The notes below the pieces were generated by a model. It saw nothing but the letters and a program-made list of their open reading frames with translations. It was not told where the DNA came from and searched no databases. Below, piece after piece: positions 21,420-30,800 of a stretch of DNA of 64,000 bases (positions within the stretch are counted from its first letter, which is position 1; each line of letters opens with the position of its first letter). The DNA lies in NCBI GenBank assembly GCA_029168955.1, contig JAPDOI010000440.1, positions 510,268-574,267 on the forward strand, written 5' to 3'. Position numbers and translations under genes: made by a program. This DNA comes from Aplectana chamaeleonis. Its lineage: Eukaryota; Nematoda; Chromadorea; Rhabditida; Cosmocercidae.

Positions 21420-21556
21420 AGCTAGCGGCAAGTTGCAGTCACTAGTATGTGCTCAGCGCGTCGCGTCGCTCGAGTTGCTGCTAGCTCTGCATGGGCGCAA
21501 TGATGGTAGCGTATTAACGCGTCGCATCAGTGCGCTGCAGTTTGCTGCCGCTAGCT
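21420..21556. repeat. Imperfect foldback
   Basis: Left arm 21,420-21,466 (AGCTAGCGGCAAGTTGCAG ... CACT ... GCGCGTCGCG) pairs imperfectly with right arm 21,516-21,556 (AACGCGTCGCATCAGTG ... CTGCAG ... TGCCGCTAGCT), with a loop of about 49 bp. The strongest pairing is AGCTAGCGGCA with TGCCGCTAGCT. Confidence 0.6.
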
Positions 21557-21696
21557 TTGGGTACAGCCTCTGCCCGTCCTCTGTGACAGATGTGTTGGAA
21601 CCTACGACTTCTGAAATGCACTGTATTTCCCCTTCCTTACTAGTTAGTTAAAGTTTTGTGGTCATTTTGGCGGGGGGGGGCATACAGCTTATCAGT

Positions 21697-21704
21697 GTCA
21701 TAAT
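21697..21704 (+). repeat. Left target-site duplication of the hAT-like element
   Basis: GTCATAAT, immediately before the CAGGGCTGGG terminus. It pairs with GTAATAAT at 24,492-24,499 (7 of 8). Confidence 0.7.
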
Positions 21705-22666
21705 CAGGGCTGGGCACACGTCCCGGAATGGCGTTTTTAAATATGCAACCGCTCTAGCTCCGCAGTTTCTTAGACACCCCCCTTTGGGAGATCAGAATCG
21801 GCTGTTTTTTCCAGAAGTCGAGCACAGCACCCATGATTTTGACTTTCTGATTTTGATAAGCAAGTGTCCGGAAAAGCATTGAATAGAGAAAATTCTGAAA
21901 ATTTCAACAAAAAAGGTAGTGTAATTTCCAAAACAATCTCATGAAGAAATTTTTCCAGTAAGACGGTAAGTTACGACAAAAGGTAAAAATTTTTTATTCC
22001 AAAACAGTTCTATAACAGAACTACTACTATTGCAATGATTAAAGGCACTGATCGCGATAAAAATCTCTTTTCTGTTTTTTGCCTATATTGAAACCGGTCC
22101 CATTCTGACTCCAATGATGCTTCTGGAATCGTACAAGACCTTCTGGGAATGGAGTTATGGTCCCTCAAAAATTGAGCTAGGGAAAATGGTGGACGAATTG
22201 TCCGAGGCTTGTAACTTCCGTCTTTTGCAGGCAGTGTTCGCGAGCTGACCTGAGTAAAGAGAAAAATTGAGAATGAAGGGAAGAACGGGGCTTTTGATCT
22301 AAATTCATCGCTCATCTCACGATTTCGAGTGTTCCTTTGTTCACGTCGAGGGGCGGAGAGGGGCCGGACTTGCCCACAGCGGCGGGGTTTGCCCACTTTT
22401 CTAAGCCGTTTTGCGGCTCATGGGTAGCTTTTCTTCCCGTTTTTTCGAGGCTGTTCTGCTTCTATGAGCAACGAGAAGCGTTTGTCATGAAAAATCCGAG
22501 GATGAAGTTCATCGCGAACAGTGCCTTTAATGTTTCCTGTCGATTTTTTTCATGAACCTATGAATGATTAATTAATCCGTGTTTAATTATTTTGATGAAG
22601 AAATCAGAAATGTTTCGATTTGTAGAAACATGGTAGGATAAATGTGATGCTCAGGGACTGGAAAAA

Positions 22667-23825
22667 ACTGAGTTTTATCCACCTTGTATGCCGGGATCCG
22701 TTAGAATTCGGCTCGCCGTACGATATGGTGTTTGTGCGCAGGTACACAGCGCACGATGGAGTAGACGCGCTCACAAAAATAACAAAAAAAAATGCAATTC
22801 ATTAGAGAACGGGGAGGAGAAAGGGAAAGAAACTCGAGGAAATGGAAGAAGGTAGAGGTAGACTACTTTCGATGTACCCGTTGTGAGAACTTAATGTAAA
22901 TAAACAAAGTTGTAGTGGGGGAAAGTATTTAGCGGTGACAAGGTTCATTCAAACGAAGCTAGTATATCAAAAATAGCATTGAACATGACAACTAAGGACA
23001 TAAGAAGAAAGAGGAGAATCTTCCGAACAGCTTAGCATCAATAAGTTCGATATTTAATGTGATTTAAGGACCTTGAATCTCGTCCCGGTTTCACCCCGAA
23101 AACCGGGACAAAACCGGGACGAGATTTAAGGTCCTTAAAGGCAGCATACACGCTTGTAAACGTTATTGAGGTAACTACGGGAATAGAATGGTATGGCTCA
23201 GATTACAACGCCTACGCGTTTTGAAGTGTCAAAAACGACCCACAATGCCGCTACATTAGTTAGAAGTTGGCCCCGCCTTGTATTCTCACGCCGCCTGTAT
23301 TTGCCCTTTTCCTGCAACGCAAGGTTGTTGGTTCATATTCATCGTCGGTACTGTTGGTAGATTGCCTAACAAGTGAACCACACACGTCACTGACGGCGAA
23401 GATGGCCCAGCAACCCTGCGTTGGAGGAAAATGGCAAATTCAGGGGGCGTGAAAATACAGGGCGGGGTCAACTTCTAACTCATGTAGCGGCGTTGTGGGT
23501 CATTTTTGACACTTCAAAATGCTCTTACTTTTTATGTTTGATGTTGTTTTTATTCAACTAGGTTCACTTGAATGAACCTTATAAAGTCCAAAAAATTCAC
23601 CCCGCTCCAACTTAGTTTATTTACATTAAATTTCTATAATATCCGCATTGGAAGTATCCTACCTCTGCCTTCTCCAATTTACTGCAGTTTCAATCTTTTT
23701 CTCCACCCCGTTCTGTAATAAATTACATTTCTAAAATAATATTGTGTGCGCTGCAGACAAACACCATATCGCACGGACAGCCGAGTCTCTGAGGGATCGC
23801 GGCATTGAAGCGGAATAAAACTTGT
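22667..23825. repeat. Giant imperfect palindrome inside the hAT-like element
   Basis: The two halves are inverted copies centred near 23,369 with almost no loop. Matching blocks, left and right (right on the minus strand), include CGATATGGTGTTTGT (22,721; 23,764), AGAACGGGG.GGAGAAA (22,805; 23,695), CTTAATGTAAATAAAC or TTTAATGTAAATAAAC (22,890; 23,617), AGGTTCATTCAA (22,940; 23,570) and TTTTGAAGTGTCAAAAA (23,219; 23,505). The inner 110 bp per arm is about 90% identical; the outer parts are more diverged. The left arm has about 230 bp absent from the right. A mirrored pair of 61-codon frames (plus 23,267-23,452, minus 23,286-23,471) is a by-product of the symmetry. Confidence 0.8.
23063..23139. 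repeat. Secondary 29-bp-arm palindrome, left arm only
   Basis: TTTAAGGACCTTGAATCTCG plus TCCCGGTTT (23,063-23,091) is the reverse complement of 23,111-23,139 at 28 of 29 positions, with a 19-bp loop. It lies in the roughly 230 bp of left arm that has no partner in the right arm, so it looks like a nested insertion. Confidence 0.75.
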
Positions 23826-24491
23826 GTTTTTATGTACAGGGTACTTCTCGGGGAGGAAGACACGATTATCCGCTTCTTTCACAGGGACTTGCAAAGTTTC
23901 AATTTTTACCGTTGGCTTTCTTCATAAGTCACATTCTCACGGACGAAAATCTGTTGACTAGTTGTGATAATGATTGTACTATTTGTACTTTTAACAGTGG
24001 CACTAGAGCAGTTCGCTAATCCTTTTACGAATGTGAATGGTAGCGCTCCTGAACGATGTCTTTGTAACTCTGCCTCGAATCGATGACCACACGCGTAATC
24101 AATGAACAATGTACCAAAGAAACATGACATCATATCAATCCTTACTTGCCACTAGATAACCGAGTTGTGTTAATTGCTATATCAAAACAATCAAAAGCAT
24201 TATAAAATATCCTTAATTCATTGAGTTGTAAATAAAAATTTTCGACAGCAACTGCTAATTATTGCGAACATAACCTGCATACCTATCTATCAATAATTTA
24301 AATCCTGCAAGTGTTCGCCTTAAAAGAAGATATGAAAAACCAAACGAGAAGCGTGTTGCATTTTTTTTTCTGAAATTCTACTGAGCATGCACTTCGTTTT
24401 CTTGGGTGTTCGTTTAGGCACGCCCTTTGCCCTCACCGCAACGTCCAAAATGCACCTCCCCAAGGTTAACCGGAACGTGTGCCCAGCCCTG

Positions 24492-24499
24492 GTAATAAT
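24492..24499 (+). repeat. Right target-site duplication of the hAT-like element
   Basis: GTAATAAT, immediately after the CCCAGCCCTG terminus. It differs from the left copy at one base. Confidence 0.7.
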
Positions 24500-25620
24500 G
24501 TGGTCGTCCTCCAAATTCTCATCAAAGTCAGCTGTCACGATGCGTTTCGTTTCCATGTTTGCCACAGATTGCAGAACAGCCTTTTCGGAGCAGTACAGCC
24601 CATTTTCCGATCACTTGCTTTTTGAGAGTGGGAACAGTACCTACCAATGTCATCAAGCTGTAGAGGTTGCCGTCTCTTCTGCGGTATTCTTCTTAATTTC
24701 CTTATAATTTGCTGGTTCACGCGCTATCTTCAGCGCTCAACGCTGTGGGGTGCTTCTACATGCAGAAAGACACGGACAATCACCTGCCGCGTGTTGATTC
24801 GATTGATAGCGTTTGACCGCGTGATCAATCAATCGAGACGAATCGTTTGCTGCTTATTTATCACGGTTTGAGATGGCCGTGAGCGAGCGAACGTGAGCGC
24901 GCGTGAGCGGCGGAAATATAAACGATCCTTAAGAATTCGGTATTTGGTGTACCGGACACTTTTGTATCAGCTGTAGCTCTGTTTTTTTTTCAATTTCTAG
25001 TCGCTTTTTCTTTCGCTTCTCTTATTAGAGGGCACCAATCTCTGGATTCTGCAAAAAAAAGGAAGGTTCTTATGGTGAACACTGCTTTTGAAGATCAATG
25101 ACCAATGTTAGGGGTTTTAGTAATATTGTACGTATAACACGGCTTGTTGTCTTTTCTTCGACCATTTATTGTATTGTTTGTTCATGTGCAGTTTTCTTTC
25201 ATTTGTCTGTGATTCGTATCAGTATGTGGGAGTGTCTTACTTCATTTGTATTCGTGGTGTCGTGGCCAATTAAACGTATTCGAGGATTTGAGTGATTTTT
25301 TTGAATGAAGTCTAGTTTGATTCGAACTCCCTACTGATGAGATTTCGCATTCGCTTATTTGCCTATCTTTCATTGTTGCTAATGGAATTCTATTCGTGCT
25401 TCAGACATGCTGTCACATCGGGGATCGCTTCTCTTGAGTAGGGTTCTTCCATGCTGCTCGACATCCGCTGCTCCAACCAATCGTCTTCCTCGAAAAGTGT
25501 GTAATGTTGTCGAATTTTCAATGCTTTTGAACATTTCATGTTTTTCTCTTTTGCCTTGATAGTAGCTTCCATTCATTCTACAGCTGGTCATTTTAATCAC
25601 GAGGAACTCTGAGAGTTTTG
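24500..25620. other. Non-repetitive stretch without recognised content
   Basis: No supportable gene. Both strands have only short frames without family resemblance. A minus-strand frame of about 30 codons ends at the hAT-like element (about 24,499-24,590) and could be a remnant of something older, but I cannot identify it. G/A-rich GTGAGCGAGCG repeats near 24,880-24,915 are the only other visible structure. Confidence 0.4.
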
Positions 25621-25813
25621 GCCGCGAAATAGCCGGAAAATAACCCACCAGGCTCCGCAGCGGCTCCTGGTGGGCTGTTTCCCGGCTATTTCTCGGCAGC
25701 CGGAAAATAACCCACCAGGCTCCGCAGCGGCTCCTGGTGGGCTGTTTCCCGGCTATTTCGCGGCTATTTCTCGGCTTTTCACTGAACGGACAAGAAGAAG
25801 CCGAGAAATAGCC
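25621..25813. repeat. Nested foldback with two tandem hairpins
   Basis: Two tandem copies (25,632-25,686 and 25,699-25,753, period 67) each form a hairpin: GCCGGAAAATAACCCACCAG pairs imperfectly with CTGGTGGGCTGTTTCCCGGC, with perfect CCCACCAGG and CCTGGTGGG cores. A third hairpin follows: GGCTATTTCTCGGCTT (25,762-25,777) pairs perfectly with AAGCCGAGAAATAGCC (25,798-25,813) around a 20-bp loop. The GCCGAGAAATA word links this cluster to the repeat at 26,030-26,165. Confidence 0.8.
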
Positions 25814-26029
25814 GAGATATAACCAAGAAATACTCAGAACTAAACAAAATTGACCAATACGCAACCGTGGCCGGCTCGCCGAGCCACCATCTGGGGCCGC
25901 CAGCGCTTGGGCGGGGCCTCCAAAGGCTGAGCAAGGTCCAAGTACCTCAAACTTGGGTAGTTGAACCGGTGAAGGTGCTGACATCTGAATCATGCCTCTG
26001 GAATGCTGCGTATATCTACCGGGAGAGCA

Positions 26030-26165
26030 TTATTTCTCGGCTATTCCGCAGCGAGCATTATTTAGCGGCTATTTTGCGGCGAACATTATTTAGCGGCTAT
26101 TTATCGGCTATTTCGCGGCTATTTCTCGGCTATTTCTCGGCCATTTCTCGGCCAAATTTCTCAGA
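26030..26165 (+). repeat. GGCTATTTCTC 11-bp short tandem repeat cluster
   Basis: Imperfect runs of CGGCTATTTCTC, CGGCTATTTTGCGGC and CGGCCATTTCTC, ending with three successive 11-bp units. The same word occurs inverted in the foldback at 25,621-25,813, so the two clusters may be parts of one decayed foldback element. Confidence 0.65.
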
Positions 26166-26434
26166 GAAGGGACCAGTGCTGCTGAATACTTAGGCCATTG
26201 TAAAACCCCACGACAGTCCTGTCGCGGTCACAAAACGCTGCGACGTCGCTGTCGCTGAGGGCATATCTTGTTCGGTGGAGCCATGTACTCCACCAACCTT
26301 CACCTCTGGGCAGATGAAGGGGGGGGGGACCTTCAGCATTGTGAAAACCGCTGACAACCGGTGAAACGCCCCGAAAAAGAATGAAAGTGACTCAACATTC
26401 ATGCATGTCATTTTCATGATTTGATGGGTGTCAT

Positions 26435-27046
26435 TGCCGGTTTTTTGTCCATAACTTTTTTGTGTTTCGAGATAGACCTCTGGTGAAGGTTGTTTTCGGA
26501 ATCCTCATAGAATTCTACGTTGGCTAGTGTTTCCAGTTTGGAAAAATATTTTCTCGATCCTTCAGTCTAATTAATTTTACGAAACACCGGTTTTTGCCTA
26601 TAACTCTTTAACCGTTGAAGATAGGGTTCTGGTGAAGGTTGTTTCTGAAATCTGCGCAAAATTCTGCGTCGAATGGTATATCAGGTACCTAACCTTGCTT
26701 GCTCCACAAGCCAGACAGGTCGTTGGAGCCGAGCCCCATTGTTGGCTCCAGCAGAACTCTGCGTCTCTCATTTAAACCATAGAGGCGAGAGCACCCTAGG
26801 GAACTCGGCTCCACCGAACTGGCTGGCTTTTGGGGCGAGCAAAGTTAGGAACTCGATATACCTTTCGACGCAGAACTTTACGTAGATTTCAAAAACAACC
26901 CTCACCGCAACGCTATATTTGACGGTTAATTAGTTATAGGCGAAAATCCGGTGTTTCGTAAAATGAATTAGGCTGAAGAATCGAGAAAATATTGTTCCAA
27001 CCTGGAAACACTAGTCGACGTAGAATTCTATGGGTATTCTATCCAA
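26435..27046. repeat. Long foldback (about 550 bp) with an internally repeated arm
   Basis: The left arm starts near 26,493 and pairs with the right arm ending near 27,046. Matching blocks include CATAGAATTCTACG, CTAGTGTTTCCAG, AATATTTTCTCGAT, TTTTACGAAACACCGG, TGCGTCGAA.GGTATATC and GGAGCCGAG. Identity is around 80% by eye over some 230 bp per arm, with a loop of about 65 bp near 26,735-26,802. Just outside and inside the left arm, TCTGGTGAAGGTTGTTT occurs twice (26,479 and 26,629), each preceded by TATAACT or CATAACT-like sequence, so the arm is itself partly a tandem duplication. No coding capacity. Confidence 0.8.
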
Positions 27047-27590
27047 AAGGGGTCTCCCAAGCGAAAGAGGTTTGGCTCGCGTCAGAAACGTTCCAACCAA
27101 AAGGGAACAATAGGAAAATGAAGTGAGGAGAGTGTACGAAAAGTGAACAATAATTTCTCCAAGCGATATTCTCGGTCGACTCTTCTATACAGCGAAAACA
27201 AACCGTTGCGGTATTCTAATCGGAGGTACTTTGTAGATTCAAAGATAACTCCGATCATGCGAGAACCGTTAAAAATATACATATATTTGTATCTGACAGT
27301 TTTCATTGAAAGAGATGATGTCCAACTGGCCAGAGCACACGGTTAGCTCCAGCTTCTGGGAAAAATGAAACGATTGAAATACATTATCAAGCAAGAGTAT
27401 TCCCTCACCGGTTATAAAGATATCACGATATCTGGGCCTAAACATGGAAAACTCTGGCAAGAAAAACTGCTACACTTCCGTGAAAATTGTGTGCCGATGG
27501 CAAATTATAAACTTGTGCAATCAACTTGTGAAGCACGCAACAAATGAAGCGCAACTCACATTTCGTGGCAATACGCACATATTACATGAA
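27047..27590. other. Unique spacer before satellite C
   Basis: No gene, foldback or known repeat recognised. It is modestly AT-rich, with short frames in several phases. It is the last single-copy sequence before the second array. Confidence 0.5.
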
Positions 27591-27878
27591 ACGCTCTGCA
27601 CTTTTCACGACGTCCCGATGACGTCATCAGAAGCCAGATGCACTTTTCACGACGTCCCGATGACGTCAGCAGAAGCCAGATGCACTTTTCACGACATCCC
27701 GATGACGTCATCAGAAGCCCGAAGCATTTTTCACGACGTCCCGATGACGTCATCAGAAGCCCGAAGCACTTTTCACGACGTCCCGATGACGTCATCAGAA
27801 GCCCGAAGCACTTTTCACGACGTCCCGATGACGTCATCAGGAGCCCGAAGCACTTTTCACGACGTCCCGATGACGTCA
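27591..27878. repeat. Left edge of satellite C: full-length monomers with substitutions
   Basis: The first six or seven monomers are all full length and differ by substitutions (AGAAGCCAGATGCAC twice, GACGTCAGCAG, CACGACATCCCG, GCATTTTTCACG, AGGAGCCCG). The recurrent indels of the interior begin abruptly at about 27,878 with TCATCAAACCGAAGC. Confidence 0.85.
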
Positions 27879-30800
27879 TCAAACCGAAGCACTTTTCGAC
27901 GTCCCGATGACGTCATCAGAAGCCGAAGCACTTTTCGACGTCCCGATGACGTCATCAAACCCGAAGCACTTTTCACGACGTCCGATGACGTCATCAGAAC
28001 CGAAGCACTTTTCACGACGTCCCGATGACGTCATCAGAAGCCCGAAGCACTTTTCGACGTCCCGATGACGTCATCAGAAGCCCGAAGCACTTTTCACGAC
28101 GTCCCGATGACGTCATCAGAAGCCCGAAGCACTTTTCGACGTCCCGATGACGTCATCAAACCAGAAGCACTTTTCACGACGTCCCGATGACGTCATCAGA
28201 AGCCGAAGCACTTTTCACGACGTCCGATGACGTCATCAGAAGCCAAGCACTTTTCGACGTCCCGATGACGTCATCAGAAGCCCGAAGCACTTTTCACGAC
28301 GTCCCGATGACGTCATCAGAACCGAAGCACTTTTCGACGTCCCGATGACGTCATCAAGCCAAGCACTTTTCGACGTCCGATGACGTCATCAGAAGCCAAG
28401 CACTTTTCACGACGTCCCGATGACGTCATCAGAAGCCCGAAGCACTTTTCGACGTCCGATGACGTCATCAGAAGCCCGAAGCACTTTTCACGACGTCCGA
28501 TGACGTCATCAGAAGCCGAAGCACTTTTCACGACGTCGATGACGTCATCAGAAGCCCGAAGCACTTTTCACGACGTCCGATGACGTCATCAGAAGCCCGA
28601 AGCACTTTTCACGACGTCCGATGACGTCATCAGAAGCCCGAAGCACTTTTCACGACGTCCGATGACGTCATCAGAAGCCGAAGCACTTTTCACGACGTCC
28701 GATGACGTCATCAGAAGCCCAAGCACTTTTCGACGTCCCGATGACGTCATCAGAAGCCAAGCACTTTTCGACGTCCGATGACGTCATCAGAAGCCGAAGC
28801 ACTTTTCACGACGTCCCGATGACGTCATCAGAAGCCGAAGCACTTTTCACGACGTCCCGATGACGTCATCAGAAGCCCGAAGCACTTTTCGACGTCCCGA
28901 TGACGTCATCAGAAGCCCGAAGCACTTTTCACGACGTCCCGATGACGTCATCAGAAGCCGAAGCACTTTTCGACGTCCCGATGACGTCATCAGAAGCCCG
29001 AAGCACTTTTCGACGTCCCGATGACGTCATCAGAAGCCCGAAGCACTTTTCACGACGTCCCGATGACGTCATCAGAAGCCCGAAGCACTTTTCGACGTCC
29101 CGATGACGTCATCAAGCCCGAAGCACTTTTCGACGTCCCGATGACGTCATCAGAAGCCCGAAGCACTTTTCACGACGTCCCGATGACGTCATCAGAAGCC
29201 CGAAGCACTTTTCGACGTCCCGATGACGTCATCAGAAGCCCGAAGCACTTTTCACGACGTCCCGATGACGTCATCAGAAGCCGAAGCACTTTTCACGACG
29301 TCCCGATGACGTCATCAGAAGCCCGAAGCACTTTTCACGACGTCCCGATGACGTCATCAGAAGCCGAAGCACTTTTCGACGTCCCGATGACGTCATCAAA
29401 CCGAAGCACTTTTCGACGTCCCGATGACGTCATCAAACCGAAGCACTTTTCGACGTCCCGATGACGTCATCAGAAGCCCGAAGCACTTTTCACGACGTCC
29501 CGATGACGTCATCAGAAGCCAAGCACTTTTCACGACGTCCCGATGACGTCATCAGAAGCCCGAAGCACTTTTCGACGTCCCGATGACGTCATCAGAAGCC
29601 AGCACTTTTCACGACGTCCCGATGACGTCATCAGAAGCCCGAAGCACTTTTCACGACGTCCGATGACGTCATCAGAAGCCCGAAGCACTTTTCACGACGT
29701 CCCGATGACGTCATCAGAAGCCAAGCACTTTTCGACGTCCGATGACGTCATCAGAAGCCCAAGCACTTTTCGACGTCCGATGACGTCATCAGAACCCGAA
29801 GCACTTTTCACGACGTCCCGATGACGTCATCAGAAGCCGAAGCACTTTTCACGACGTCCGATGACGTCATCAAACCGAAGCACTTTTCACGACGTCCGAT
29901 GACGTCATCAGAAGCCCGAAGCACTTTTCGACGTCCCGATGACGTCATCAGAAGCCAGCACTTTTCGACGTCCGATGACGTCATCAGAAGCCCGAAGCAC
30001 TTTTCACGACGTCCCGATGACGTCATCAGAAGCCCGAAGCACTTTTCACGACGTCCCGATGACGTCATCAGAAGCCCGAAGCACTTTTCGACGTCCCGAT
30101 GACGTCATCAGAAGCCCGAAGCACTTTTCACGACGTCCCGATGACGTCATCAAGCCCGAAGCACTTTTCGACGTCCCGATGACGTCATCAGAAGCCGAAG
30201 CACTTTTCACGACGTCCCGATGACGTCATCAAAGCCGAAGCACTTTTCACGACGTCCCGATGACGTCATCAAGCCCGAAGCACTTTTCACGACGTCCCGA
30301 TGACGTCATCAGAAGCCCGAAGCACTTTTCACGACGTCCCGATGACGTCATCAGAAGCCGAAGCACTTTTCACGACGTCCCGATGACGTCATCAGAAGCC
30401 CGAAGCACTTTTCGACGTCCCGATGACGTCATCAGAAGCCCGAAGCACTTTTCGACGTCCCGATGACGTCATCAGAAGCCAGCACTTTTCGACGTCCCGA
30501 TGACGTCATCAGAAGCCCGAAGCACTTTTCACGACGTCCCGATGACGTCATCAAACCAGAAGCACTTTTCACGACGTCCCGATGACGTCATCAGAAGCCC
30601 GAAGCACTTTTCACGACGTCCCGATGACGTCATCAGAAGCCCGAAGCACTTTTCACGACGTCCCGATGACGTCATCAGAAGCCAAGCACTTTTCACGACG
30701 TCCCGATGACGTCATCAGAAGCCGAAGCACTTTTCGACGTCCCGATGACGTCATCAGAAGCCGAAGCACTTTTCACGACGTCCCGATGACGTCATCAGAA

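Larger units (their letters stand above)
21258..21704. other. 3' flank of the FAM241-like gene with a small foldback
   Basis: No coding sequence recognised. It contains the inverted repeat at 21,420-21,556 and a G10 run near 21,672. It should hold the 3' UTR and polyadenylation site of the upstream gene, but I could not place them. Confidence 0.5.
21705..24491. mobile_element. Non-autonomous hAT-like DNA transposon (2,787 bp) with 8-bp target-site duplication
   Basis: The left end is CAGGGCTGGGCACACGT followed by CCCGG. The right end, read inward on the minus strand, is CAGGGCTGGGCACACGT followed by TCCGG, so the terminal inverted repeats match at 21 of 22 positions. The flanks are GTCATAAT (21,697-21,704) and GTAATAAT (24,492-24,499), an 8-bp target-site duplication with one mismatch. 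A CAG-start terminus, GGGC-rich inverted repeats and an 8-bp duplication are features of the hAT superfamily. No transposase frame is visible inside, so it would depend on a transposase made elsewhere. Its centre is a long inverted repeat (22,667-23,825). Confidence 0.78.

Noticed and set aside
22010..22396. 128-codon minus-strand frame inside the hAT-like element, with a hydrophobic C-terminus
   Set aside because: No transposase or other motif (no DDE residues in context, no zinc finger); probably chance.
23267..23471. Overlapping 61-codon frames on the two strands with nearly mirrored proteins
   Set aside because: They arise from the palindrome centred at about 23,369, which makes each strand resemble the other.
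25379..25993. 204-codon minus-strand frame
   Set aside because: About a third of it is the translation of the tandem hairpins at 25,621-25,813; the remainder shows no family features.
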